From JBAZMA01 sp041649995 (lineage in GTDB: Bacteria; Omnitrophota; Gorgyraeia; Velamenicoccales; Velamenicoccaceae): DNA of 64,000 bases. The notes below the pieces were generated by a model. It searched no databases and was not told the DNA's origin. It saw only the letters and a program-made list of their open reading frames with translations. Below, in pieces: positions 22,283-31,078 of this stretch; within the stretch, counting starts at the first letter, position 1, and each line of letters starts with the position of its first letter. A program made the translations under genes and the position numbers. The stretch is taken from the NCBI GenBank assembly GCA_041649995.1, contig JBAZMA010000006.1:1-64000 (forward strand), in the 5' to 3' direction.

Positions 22283-25189
22283 ATGTATTGGCGCGTTGAA
22301 ATCAGGGAAAAAGAGGGGGTTTTCAGCGGTTTTTCTGAAGGCCTCAAGGCAGAAATCGCCCACCTGGGATACAAGGGCGTCGAAGACATAAGGCTCCACC
22401 ACATCTATTTTCTCATCGGCTCACTCACAAGCCAGCAGGCCCGCCGAATCGCTGATGAGCTCCTGACCGACAGAGTCACCGAAGAATCAGACGTTTATCC
22501 GGGGGACCAGGATCCCGCCGGGCTGCCCGGTTATTCCTCCCTTCAGGTCATCTACCACGCGGGCGTTATGGATCCCGTTGAAGATTCCACCTTGAAAGGC
22601 ATCAGGGACCTGGGGATTTCCTCCTGTTCTTCCGTTCGCACGGCGAAAAGATATTTTTTCAAAAGTTCCCTGTCCCAGGGAGACCTTTTTTCCATCGCCG
22701 AAAAACTTCTCTACAATAAGCTCATCCAGTCCGTCTTGCCGCAAGAGGAACACCGCCTTAAAGATTTTTCCAGCGTCCCCGATTATGTTTTTTCCTTAAA
22801 GACCGTTGACCTTCTGTCGGCCTCGGACAAACAGCTGGTTTCCTTGAGCCGGCAGGGACAGCTGTATCTCAACGCCCCGGAGATGCGCGGCATCCAGGCG
22901 CACTTCCGCAAGCTCAAGCGCAACCCGACGGATTGCGAACTGGAAACGCTGGCGCAGACGTGGTCGGAACACTGCGTGCACAAGACTTTTCGCGGTCCGA
23001 TCGACTATCAGGAGAAGGGCAAGAGGGTCAAGAAGCTCAAGAGCCGCCGCATACGCAGTCTTCTCAAAGACACCATCATGAAGGCGACCAAAGAACTTTC
23101 CAGGCCTTTTTGCGTGTCCGTTTTTAAGGATAATTCCGGCATCATCCGTTTTGATGAGCGTTACAACGTCTGTTTTAAGGTCGAGACCCACAATCATCCC
23201 TCGGCCCTGGAGCCTTACGGAGGCGCCAACACGGGGATCGGCGGCGTCATCCGCGATCCTATGGGCACGGGGATGGGCGCCAAACCTGTTCTGAATACCG
23301 ATGTTTTTTGTTTCGGCCCCCTGGATTATCCGGCAAACAAGCTTCCCAAGGGAAGTCTTCATCCCCGGCGCGTCATGAAAGGCGTGGTCAGCGGCGTGCG
23401 CGATTACGGCAACAGGATGGGGATCCCCACAGCCAACGGCGCCGTGCTCTTCGACGAACGGTTCGTGGGAAACCCCCTGGTCTATTGCGGGACCGTCGGT
23501 ATCCTGCCGAAAGAGGATTCCTTCAAGAAGGTTTCCAGCGGAGAGGCCATTGTCGTGGTCGGCGGCAGGACCGGCAGGGACGGCATCCACGGCGCGACGT
23601 TTTCTTCCGGAGAACTGACGCATGAATCCGAGACCGTTTCATCGGGCGCTGTCCAGATCGGCAACGCCATCACGGAAAAAAAAGTGCTCGACGCGCTGAT
23701 GCAGGCGCGCGATCGCGGGCTCTACAGCGCGATCACCGATTGCGGCGCGGGCGGCCTTTCCAGTGCCGTCGGAGAAATGGGCGCCGCCTGCGGCGCGCGT
23801 GTGGACTTAGACAAGGTGCCTTTGAAATATCAGGGGTTGAGCTATACCGAGATCTGGATCTCGGAAGCCCAGGAAAGGATGGTGCTTTCCGTTCCCAGGG
23901 CCAAAGCCGCTGAATTGATCGATCTTTTCCGACGGCAGGACGTGGAAGCGACCGAGATAGGGGAATTCACGAAGACCGGCCGGCTTGAACTTTATTACAA
24001 GAGGCAGAAGGTCTGCGACCTGGATATGGGATTTCTTCACGACGGCCTGCCCCTGACCCCCAAAAAGGCGGTCTGGACGGCACCCCATCTCAAAGCCAGG
24101 GTCCTGGCCCCGAAAAAAGATCTCACCGGCGAGTTGCTGAAGCTCCTGGCGATGCCGAATATCGCCTCCAAGGAATGGGTGATCCGCCAATATGACCATG
24201 AGGTCCAGGGGGCGACCGTGATCAAGCCTTTGGTCGGTGTCCGCAACGACGGGCCTTCGGACGCCTGTGTCATTAAGCCTAGATTTGATTCGCAAAAAGG
24301 CCTGGCCGTCAGCAACGGGATCAATTTTCTCTACGGCGACCTTGATCCTTATTGGATGGCGGCCGGCTGTATTGATGAAGCCTTGCGCCAGATCATCTGC
24401 GTCGGCGGGTCTTTGAAAGAAGTCGCCATTCTCGATAATTTCTGCTGGGGAAACCCGGACAAGCCCGACCGGCTGGGGGCCCTTGTCAGGGCCGCCTACG
24501 GCTGTTACGACGCGGCCAAGGCCTTCGGCGTGCCTTTTATCTCCGGCAAGGACAGTTTTTATAACGAGTTCACCCATCACAACAGGACGATCGCCATTCC
24601 CGGCACTTTGCTGATTTCGGCCATCGGCGTGGTTGAGGATGTGAGCCGCTGTGTGACCATGGATTTGAAGACCCCGGGAAATTTTTTGTATATCCTGGGG
24701 GAGACGGCCGAGGAGATGGGCGGTTCGCATTATGATCTTCTGCGGCGGGCGCGGTCAGGGCCGGTGCCGGCGGTGAATTTTCCGGCGGCCAAAAAACAGA
24801 TGCTTGGGCTTTCGGCGGCTGTTTCCAAGGGGCTTGTGCGCAGCATCCATGATTGTTCCGAAGGCGGGCTGGGCGTGGCTGTCGCCGAGATGTGTCTGGC
24901 AGGCGGCCTCGGCGCCAATATTTTCCTCAATGATGTCGTTGCCAGGGGAACGCGAAGGCGCAATGATTTTCTGCTTTTCTCGGAATCGCATTCCCGGTTT
25001 GTCGTGGAGGTGGAGCGTTCATCGCAGAAGGCCTTTGAGCGCGCCCTGAAAGGCGTCGCTTACGGCCTGGTCGGCTGCGTGGCCGAGCACCCCAGCCTGA
25101 AGATCTTCGGCTTAAAAGGTGAAGGATGCGTGGAAACTTCCGTCGAGGCTTTGAGAAAAGCCTGGCAGGCGACCCTGCAAAGCGTGTAG
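22283..25189 (+). CDS. purL: Phosphoribosylformylglycinamidine synthase, PurS-PurL fusion
   Basis: ATP-dependent fourth step of purine synthesis (FGAR to FGAM), 968 aa. The first roughly 190 residues contain PurS-like sequence (WRVEIREKEGVFSGF at 3-17; similar pattern again near 90-110), normally a separate 80-aa subunit. PurL proper starts about 215 with TWSEHCVHKTFRGPID, followed by FKVETHNHPSALEPYGGANT and DPMGTGMGAKPV, and the second half begins near 640 (ASKEWVIRQYDHEVQG). There is no glutaminase domain; that is supplied by purQ at 25957. A long leader precedes it. Confidence 0.95.
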   Translation: MYWRVEIREKEGVFSGFSEGLKAEIAHLGYKGVEDIRLHHIYFLIGSLTSQQARRIADELLTDRVTEESDVYPGDQDPAGLPGYSSLQVIYHAGVMDPVEDSTLKGIRDLGISSCSSVRTAKRYFFKSSLSQGDLFSIAEKLLYNKLIQSVLPQEEHRLKDFSSVPDYVFSLKTVDLLSASDKQLVSLSRQGQLYLNAPEMRGIQAHFRKLKRNPTDCELETLAQTWSEHCVHKTFRGPIDYQEKGKRVKKLKSRRIRSLLKDTIMKATKELSRPFCVSVFKDNSGIIRFDERYNVCFKVETHNHPSALEPYGGANTGIGGVIRDPMGTGMGAKPVLNTDVFCFGPLDYPANKLPKGSLHPRRVMKGVVSGVRDYGNRMGIPTANGAVLFDERFVGNPLVYCGTVGILPKEDSFKKVSSGEAIVVVGGRTGRDGIHGATFSSGELTHESETVSSGAVQIGNAITEKKVLDALMQARDRGLYSAITDCGAGGLSSAVGEMGAACGARVDLDKVPLKYQGLSYTEIWISEAQERMVLSVPRAKAAELIDLFRRQDVEATEIGEFTKTGRLELYYKRQKVCDLDMGFLHDGLPLTPKKAVWTAPHLKARVLAPKKDLTGELLKLLAMPNIASKEWVIRQYDHEVQGATVIKPLVGVRNDGPSDACVIKPRFDSQKGLAVSNGINFLYGDLDPYWMAAGCIDEALRQIICVGGSLKEVAILDNFCWGNPDKPDRLGALVRAAYGCYDAAKAFGVPFISGKDSFYNEFTHHNRTIAIPGTLLISAIGVVEDVSRCVTMDLKTPGNFLYILGETAEEMGGSHYDLLRRARSGPVPAVNFPAAKKQMLGLSAAVSKGLVRSIHDCSEGGLGVAVAEMCLAGGLGANIFLNDVVARGTRRRNDFLLFSESHSRFVVEVERSSQKAFERALKGVAYGLVGCVAEHPSLKIFGLKGEGCVETSVEALRKAWQATLQSV

Positions 25190-25191
25190 CC

Positions 25192-25881
25192 ATGGCGAAA
25201 AAAATCCCCGGCAAAAAGGATTTGCGTAAAAGCGAACATACCCGCATCGATTTGTTCGAGGAAGCGGATCAGGCGCGCGTCGCCCGGATCGCCAAGGAGT
25301 TTGACAAGGGGTTCAAGATCCTTTCCAAATTCCGCAACGCCGTTTCTTTCTTCGGCTCTTCGCGGCTCGCCCCCTCGGATGAGGCCTACAGGCTGACGGA
25401 AAAGACCGCGTTTCTTCTGGCCAAGGCGGGTTATGAGATCATTTCCGGCGGAGGGCCCGGCATTATGGAGGCGGCCAATAAAGGGGCCGCGCGCGCCGAG
25501 GGCGCTTCCATCGGCCTGAATATCTACATCCCCACGGAGCAAAGGCCGAACCCTTACATCAAGACGCTTCTGGAATTCCATTACTTTTTCGTCCGCAAGG
25601 TCATGTTTGTGCGTTACGCCAAGGCTTTTGTGATTTTTCCGGGAGGATACGGCACTCTCGACGAACTTTTTGAATCCATCAACCTGATCCAGACGGGGAG
25701 GATCCCGCAATTTCCCGTGATCCTGGTGGGCAGCCGCTACTGGAGAGGGCTCCTGCACTGGGTCATGTCCGTGGTCCTGCGGCGCGGCTGTATCGGCCAG
25801 CACGACCTGAGCCTGTTCTCGCTGGTGGACAAGCCCGAAGATGTGGTCCATATCATCAACAAGTTCTATCATAAACGCTGA
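25192..25881 (+). CDS. LOG family protein (TIGR00730-like nucleotide phosphoribohydrolase)
   Basis: 229 aa with a Rossmann-like fold. Both family motifs are present: GGGPGIMEAANKGA and PGGYGTLDELFE. Characterised LOG proteins cleave nucleoside 5'-monophosphates (cytokinin ribotides, AMP) to base plus ribose-5-phosphate; older annotations call them lysine decarboxylases. It begins 2 nt after the purSL stop codon (ATG 25192) and is followed by purQ, so it is embedded in the purine operon. Substrate here is unknown; the context suggests purine nucleotide turnover. Residues 1-60 form a charged N-terminal extension. Confidence 0.88.
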   Translation: MAKKIPGKKDLRKSEHTRIDLFEEADQARVARIAKEFDKGFKILSKFRNAVSFFGSSRLAPSDEAYRLTEKTAFLLAKAGYEIISGGGPGIMEAANKGAARAEGASIGLNIYIPTEQRPNPYIKTLLEFHYFFVRKVMFVRYAKAFVIFPGGYGTLDELFESINLIQTGRIPQFPVILVGSRYWRGLLHWVMSVVLRRGCIGQHDLSLFSLVDKPEDVVHIINKFYHKR

Positions 25882-25956
25882 CAAAGCTTAAAATCCTAAT
25901 GTCCCGCACCAAAATATCATTCGGACGGGTAATCGGAAATTGGGGATTTAATTATT

Positions 25957-26727
25957 ATGGCTAAACCCAGAGTTCTGATCCTTAAGGCCGCCGGCACCAA
26001 CTGCGATCTCGAAACCGCTTTCGCTTTTGAAAGCGCCGGCGGTTCGCCTGAGTCTGTGCACATCAATGAATTATCGCGGTCTGCCGGAAAGCTTGCGGAC
26101 TACCAGATCCTGGCCATCTCAGGCGGTTTTACGTACGGCGACGACATCTCCGCTGGCAAGATCCTCGCGAATGAGTTAAAATATAAATTGTCCGACGAAT
26201 TGTCCGCTTTCATCGCCCGGGGAAGCCTGGTGATCGGTATCTGTAACGGATTCCAGGTCCTGGTCAAGGCCGGCCTCCTGCCGGGCAGCGAGGGTTTCAG
26301 ACAGGAGGCGACCCTGGCTTTAAACGACAGCGGGATGTTCCAGGATCAATGGGTGTATTTGAAAGGAGAGAAGGACAGCCGGTGCGTCTGGACGCGTTCG
26401 ATGCCGGAGGTCATTTATCTTCCTATCGCGCATGGAGAAGGGAAGTTCATCCCGGGCAACGAAGAGGTGCTGACCCGCCTGCGGGAGCAGGGCCAGGTTG
26501 TCTTGCGTTATTGCGACGAGAAGGGCGGCCTTGGCAACGTGAATCCCAACGGCTCCGTCGATTCGATCGCAGGTATCTGCGATGAAACCGGCCGGGTTTT
26601 CGGCCTGATGCCCCATCCGGAACGCCACCTGACGAGTCTTCAGCATCCGCGTTGGACCCGCGCCGGGCTCAAACGCCACGGCGATGGTTTCCAGATTTTT
26701 CTGAACGCCGTCAATTTCTTCCTATGA
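25957..26727 (+). CDS. purQ: FGAM synthase glutaminase subunit PurQ
   Basis: Class I glutamine amidotransferase, 256 aa, which supplies ammonia to PurSL. The nucleophile Cys is in VIGICNGFQVL and the His-Glu pair in LMPHPERHLTS. AAGTNCDLETAFAFE and SGGFTYGDDISAGKI are PurQ-specific. It lies 75 nt after the LOG gene; that gap shows no clear promoter. It overlaps purF by ATGA. Confidence 0.96.
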   Translation: MAKPRVLILKAAGTNCDLETAFAFESAGGSPESVHINELSRSAGKLADYQILAISGGFTYGDDISAGKILANELKYKLSDELSAFIARGSLVIGICNGFQVLVKAGLLPGSEGFRQEATLALNDSGMFQDQWVYLKGEKDSRCVWTRSMPEVIYLPIAHGEGKFIPGNEEVLTRLREQGQVVLRYCDEKGGLGNVNPNGSVDSIAGICDETGRVFGLMPHPERHLTSLQHPRWTRAGLKRHGDGFQIFLNAVNFFL

Positions 26728-28145
26728 ATATGACATCTTTTCCTGATCATCCGAAGCACTATTGCGGCCTGTTCGGCGTCTTTGGCTGTCCCGACGTCAG
26801 TTATTTGATTTATCTGGGGCTTTACGCCCTTCAGCACCGGGGGGAAGAGTCCTGCGGCATCGTTACCAGCGATGGTATGGAATTGCGCATCCGTAAGGAT
26901 ATGGGGCTTGTCGCGGATGTTTTTAACGAAGAGAACCTGCGTCTGCTCAAGGGCGACAGGGGGATCGGCCACGTGCGCTATTCCACCACAGGTTCCAGCC
27001 TCGTGAAAAACGCGCAGCCCCTGTTTGTGGATTATCTGGGCAATTCCCTGGCCGTGGCCCACAACGGGAACCTGATCAACAGCGCGTCTTTGCGAAGGGA
27101 GCTGGAACGGGCGGGTTCGATCTTTCAGACGACCTGCGACAGCGAAGTGATCGTTCATCTGATGGCCAGGGCCGAATCGCGGCAGGTTACCGAAAAGTTA
27201 AAAAACGCCCTTGGGCGTATCCGCGGGGCGTATTCTTTGGTTCTTTTGACGGAAAAAGAATTGATCGGCGTCAGAGACCCCCAGGGGTTCAGGCCGTTGT
27301 GCCTGGGCAGGAAGGGTTCCAGCTGGGTCCTGGCGTCGGAAACATGCGCGTTCGATCTCATTGAGGCGGAATACGTGCGGGAGGTGGAGCCGGGAGAGAT
27401 GGTGGTCATCACGGAGAAAGGCCTTAAGTCAATCCGCTTTGCCCCCAAGGCCAAACGGCATTCCTGTTGTATTTTTGAACACATTTATTTCGCCAGGCCC
27501 GATTCGATCATTTTCGGACAGACCGTTCACCTGGTGCGCGAGAAGCTGGGCGCGGCCCTGGCCAAAGAACACCCCGTGAAAGCCGATTTTATCATTCCGA
27601 TCCCCGATTCGGGGACGTCGTCGGCCTTAGGCTACAGCCACGCCTCCGGCATTCCTTTGGAACTGGGGGCTATCCGCAATCATTATGTGGGCCGGACGTT
27701 TATCCAGCCTCATCAGAAGATCCGTGACCTGGGTGTTAAGGTGAAAATCAATATCCTGCGGGAAGTGGTTGCCGGCAAACGCGTGGTCATCGTTGATGAT
27801 TCCATCGTGCGGGGGACAACCTCGCGCACCCGGGTCAAAGGTTTCCGTCAGGCCGGCGCCAAGGAAGTGCATATGCGCATTTCCTGTCCGCCGCACAGGT
27901 TTCCCTGTTATTACGGCATTGATTTTCCTTCGCCCCAGGAGCTGATCGCCAACAGGTATTCGATGGAAGAGATCCGCGAATATCTGGATGTCGACAGTCT
28001 GGGGTATCTGAGTCTGGAAGGCATGATGTCGGCCATGGGGATGGCCGCCGACAAATATTGCGTGTCCTGCTTCTCGGGTCATTATCCTCTCAAATCCCCG
28101 GGATGCGGGGGGAAATACGCGTTGGAAAAAAACGCGAAAAAGTGA
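26724..28145 (+). CDS. purF: Amidophosphoribosyltransferase
   Basis: First committed step of purine synthesis: PRPP plus glutamine to phosphoribosylamine. 473 aa from ATG 26724 (overlap with purQ). The N-terminal nucleophile is C14 in HYCGLFGVFG, so a 13-residue propeptide must be removed. The glutaminase domain has QHRGEESCGI, and the PRPP site is VVIVDDSIVRGTTS. Cysteines in SCCIFEHIYF, CPPHRFPCYYG and CVSCFSGHYP match the [4Fe-4S]-containing Bacillus-type enzyme rather than the cluster-free E. coli type. The cluster suggests oxygen-sensitive regulation, known for that type. Confidence 0.97.
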   Translation: MNMTSFPDHPKHYCGLFGVFGCPDVSYLIYLGLYALQHRGEESCGIVTSDGMELRIRKDMGLVADVFNEENLRLLKGDRGIGHVRYSTTGSSLVKNAQPLFVDYLGNSLAVAHNGNLINSASLRRELERAGSIFQTTCDSEVIVHLMARAESRQVTEKLKNALGRIRGAYSLVLLTEKELIGVRDPQGFRPLCLGRKGSSWVLASETCAFDLIEAEYVREVEPGEMVVITEKGLKSIRFAPKAKRHSCCIFEHIYFARPDSIIFGQTVHLVREKLGAALAKEHPVKADFIIPIPDSGTSSALGYSHASGIPLELGAIRNHYVGRTFIQPHQKIRDLGVKVKINILREVVAGKRVVIVDDSIVRGTTSRTRVKGFRQAGAKEVHMRISCPPHRFPCYYGIDFPSPQELIANRYSMEEIREYLDVDSLGYLSLEGMMSAMGMAADKYCVSCFSGHYPLKSPGCGGKYALEKNAKK

Positions 28146-28179
28146 GCCGTATTTTTAAGACAAGGCAAGAAAGGCGAAA

Positions 28180-29190
28180 ATGACAGTCAATTACAAAAAA
28201 GCGGGCGTTGATATCGAAAAGGCCAACCTTTTCGTGGAAGACATAAAGGGGATTTTGAAGAAAGGCCAGAGGCCAGGCGTTCTGGGTTCCATCGGCGGAT
28301 TCGGCGCGTTCTTTGATATGTCCAAAGTCCGTTGCGCCCAGCCTGTCCTGGTGTCCTCCTGCGACGGCGTGGGCACGAAACTAAAAATCGCCATCGCCTC
28401 CGGCATTCATCAGACGGTCGGCATCGACCTGGTCGCCATGAGCGTCAACGATGTCCTTTGCAGCGGGGCGGAGCCTTTGTTCTTTCTGGATTATATCGCG
28501 ACGGGTAAGATCGAGCCCCAGGTGCTGCGTGAGATCGTCAAGGGGGTGGCCGAAGGCTGCCGTCTGGCCCATTGCGCGCTGGTCGGGGGAGAGACCGCCG
28601 AGATGCCCGGCATGTACAAGGCCGGGGAATACGATTTGGCGGGTTTCTGCGTCGGAGTCGTGGACAAGAGAAAGATCCTCGGCGCTGACCGGGTTGTCCT
28701 CGGGGACGCGGTCATCGGCCTGGAATCCTCCGGGCTGCATTCCAACGGGTTTTCCCTGGTGCGCAAGGTGTTTTCTTCCGAAGAATTGAAAGGGCGCGCC
28801 CATGATTTTTTAAAACCGACAAGGATCTACGTCAAGTCCGTGCTTTCCGTGCTCAAAAAAGCCAACGCGTCCGGTTTTTCCATCAAGGCCATGGCCCACA
28901 TCACCGGTGGAGGTTTTTACGATAAGGCTGTGCGCGTGGTGCCTCCCAAAAACACGATGATCATTTATAAGAACGCCTGGGCGAGGCCTGAGATCTTTGA
29001 GGAGATCCAGCATCATAGCGGGCTCGACGATAAGGAAATGTTCAAGACCTTCAATATGGGCATCGGGATGGCGGTCGTCGTCCGGGACGGCGCGAAGATG
29101 GATGTTGTGCGCGCCTTCTCCAGGGCGGGGGTCAAGGCCTCGATCATCGGAGAGATTGTCAACGGGGTCGGCGGGGTGGCCGTCGTTTAA
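28180..29190 (+). CDS. purM: Phosphoribosylformylglycinamidine cyclo-ligase
   Basis: AIR synthetase, fifth step of purine synthesis. 336 aa. Typical features are YKKAGVDIEKAN at the start, the acidic stretch VSSCDGVGTKLKIA, GIDLVAMSVNDVLCSGAEPLFFLDY, the GGETAEMPGMY loop and AHITGGGFYDK near the end. It is preceded by AAGGCAAGAAAGGCG and lies 34 nt after purF in the same orientation. Confidence 0.97.
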   Translation: MTVNYKKAGVDIEKANLFVEDIKGILKKGQRPGVLGSIGGFGAFFDMSKVRCAQPVLVSSCDGVGTKLKIAIASGIHQTVGIDLVAMSVNDVLCSGAEPLFFLDYIATGKIEPQVLREIVKGVAEGCRLAHCALVGGETAEMPGMYKAGEYDLAGFCVGVVDKRKILGADRVVLGDAVIGLESSGLHSNGFSLVRKVFSSEELKGRAHDFLKPTRIYVKSVLSVLKKANASGFSIKAMAHITGGGFYDKAVRVVPPKNTMIIYKNAWARPEIFEEIQHHSGLDDKEMFKTFNMGIGMAVVVRDGAKMDVVRAFSRAGVKASIIGEIVNGVGGVAVV

Positions 29191-29222
29191 ATAGACGCTG
29201 GGATTTTGAGGAGAATATCCGC

Positions 29223-30491
29223 ATGAAGATATTGGTCGTCGGGTCCGGCGCCCGGGAACACGCCCTGGTTTGGAAGATCGCCCAATCGTCCCTGGTCAGA
29301 AAGATCTACTGCGCTCCGGGCAACGGCGGCATCGCTTCCCTGGCGGAATGCGTCCCGCTGAAATCCGACGATATCGCCGGCCTGCTGGATTTCGCGCAAC
29401 ACCGCCTCGTGGACCTCACCGTCGTCGGGCCGGAAATTCCGCTGGCCTCAGGGATCGTGGACGCCTTCGAACACGCGGGCCTCAAAATATTCGGTCCCCG
29501 CCTCAAAGCCGCGCGGCTGGAAGCCAGCAAATATTTCGCCAAGGAGATTATGGTCCGTTTCGGCGTGCCGACAGCGGATTTTGCCGTCTGCCGCGCGACC
29601 TCGGAGGTCCTTGCCAAAGCCAAGTCATGGGAATTCCCGGTGGTCCTGAAGGCCGACGGCCTTGCCGCCGGCAAAGGCGTGGTTATCTGTTCATCCGAGA
29701 CGGAACTTGAAAAGGCCAGCCGCGGCATACTGGAAGAAAAAATTTTCGGGGCCTCGGGGGAATCGGTTGTCGTCGAAGAATTCCTGAAAGGAGAAGAAGC
29801 GTCTATTCTTGTGCTGACGGACGGCAAGAGCGTGGTTCCGCTGGCCTCTTCCCAGGATCACAAAAGGATCTTTGACAGGGACCAAGGGCCTAATACCGGC
29901 GGTATGGGAGCTTATTCTCCGGCCCCTGTCATTACGGATAAACTCATGGCTGAGATTCTCTCGCGCGTGATCAAGCCGGTTGTCGATGGCATGGCCGCCG
30001 AAGGGATGACGTATAAAGGCATCCTCTACGCCGGAGTTATGTTGACGGCCAAGGGGCCGAAAGTGCTTGAATTTAACGTGCGGTTCGGGGACCCTGAGAC
30101 GCAGGCTGTGCTGGTCAGGCTGAAATCGGATATTGTGGAGGCCATGCTTTGGTCCATTGAAGGAGGCCCTGCGCCATCTTTGGAATGGGATCAGAGGCCT
30201 TCGGTGTGCGTGGTGATGGCTTCCGGGGGATACCCCGGGGATTACCGGAAGGGACAGGCGATCACCGGCCTGGAAGAGGCGGCAGGGGTGCCTGATGTTG
30301 TTGTTTTTCACGCCGGGACAGAAATTTCCGATCACGGACTGGTGACCAGCGGCGGACGCGTGCTGGGAGTGACCGCCCTGGGTGACAACCTTGAAAGTGC
30401 CTGCGGCCGCGCGTATGAGGCTGTTGAAAAAATCCATTATGAAGGCGCGCATTTTCGCAAGGACATCGGCTGGCGGGCTTTGAAAAAGTGA
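29223..30491 (+). CDS. purD: Phosphoribosylamine-glycine ligase (GAR synthetase)
   Basis: ATP-grasp enzyme joining phosphoribosylamine and glycine, 422 aa. It begins with the PurD N-terminal domain MKILVVGSGAREHALVWKIA, then GPEIPLASGIVD. The ATP-grasp part carries VLKADGLAAGKGVVIC and PNTGGMGAYSPAPVI, with metal ligands in VLEFNVRFGDPETQ. GAGGAGAA precedes the start. The glycine substrate could come from GlyA encoded 3 kb downstream. A heptad repeat follows and may end the operon segment. Confidence 0.97.
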   Translation: MKILVVGSGAREHALVWKIAQSSLVRKIYCAPGNGGIASLAECVPLKSDDIAGLLDFAQHRLVDLTVVGPEIPLASGIVDAFEHAGLKIFGPRLKAARLEASKYFAKEIMVRFGVPTADFAVCRATSEVLAKAKSWEFPVVLKADGLAAGKGVVICSSETELEKASRGILEEKIFGASGESVVVEEFLKGEEASILVLTDGKSVVPLASSQDHKRIFDRDQGPNTGGMGAYSPAPVITDKLMAEILSRVIKPVVDGMAAEGMTYKGILYAGVMLTAKGPKVLEFNVRFGDPETQAVLVRLKSDIVEAMLWSIEGGPAPSLEWDQRPSVCVVMASGGYPGDYRKGQAITGLEEAAGVPDVVVFHAGTEISDHGLVTSGGRVLGVTALGDNLESACGRAYEAVEKIHYEGAHFRKDIGWRALKK

Positions 30492-30495
30492 GGAC

Positions 30496-30571
30496 GGCTT
30501 TAGGGTCCAGGGATTAGGGTCCAGGGACTAGCTTAAATCATTCTTCATTCTTAATTCTTCATTTTCAATTG
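30496..30571. repeat. Heptad-periodic repeat between purD and purE
   Basis: A right-hand half element of about 76 bp: TTAGGGT, CCAGGGA, TTAGGGT, CCAGGGA, CTAGCTT, then the T-rich heptads TCTTCAT, TCTTAAT, TCTTCAT ending CAATTG. It lies only 19 nt upstream of the purE start, between two genes of one cluster, so it could interrupt or modulate readthrough. Confidence 0.75.
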
Positions 30572-30589
30572 CTGTCAAAAGGAGTTTAT

Positions 30590-31078
30590 ATGAAAAAGCC
30601 TGAGGTCGCGATCGTGATGGGGAGTGTTTCTGATCTGGAAACCATGCAGGGGGCCATCGATATTTTAAAGGATTTTGGCGTTCCCGTCATGGCCAAAGTC
30701 CTTTCCGCTCATCGGTCCCCCAGCGAGCTTGAGGCGTTCGTCCTGGCCATGAATAATCTGGGCGTTAAGGCGTTCATTGCAGGCGCAGGCGGCGCGGCGG
30801 CCCTGCCGGGTGTCGTAGCGTCATTTACGACCGTTCCCGTGCTTGGTGTCCCCGTCGAAACAAAGGCCCTCAAAGGCCTGGATTCCCTTTTGTCCATTGT
30901 TCAGATGCCGGCGGGTATTCCCGTGGCGACGTTTGCCATCGGCAAGGCCGGCGCCAAAAACGCCGCCCTGTTCGCTGTTTCCCTCCTGGCCCTGGATTCC
31001 CGTTCGCAGGCCTCCAGGCTGAAGGCCTTCCGGAAGAAACAGGCGCATGCCATCAGAAAGATAAAGGTTTCTGTGTGA
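30590..31078 (+). CDS. purE: N5-carboxyaminoimidazole ribonucleotide mutase
   Basis: Class I PurE, 162 aa, which converts N5-CAIR to CAIR. Motifs are GSVSDLETM, the catalytic LSAHRSP and IAGAGGAAALPGVVAS, followed by PVETKALKGLDSLLSIVQMP. The ATG at 30590 has AAAAGGAG upstream and gives the normal start. No purK is in the window; class I enzymes usually need PurK, so it should lie elsewhere. Its stop overlaps the next gene (GTGA). Confidence 0.95.
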   Translation: MKKPEVAIVMGSVSDLETMQGAIDILKDFGVPVMAKVLSAHRSPSELEAFVLAMNNLGVKAFIAGAGGAAALPGVVASFTTVPVLGVPVETKALKGLDSLLSIVQMPAGIPVATFAIGKAGAKNAALFAVSLLALDSRSQASRLKAFRKKQAHAIRKIKVSV

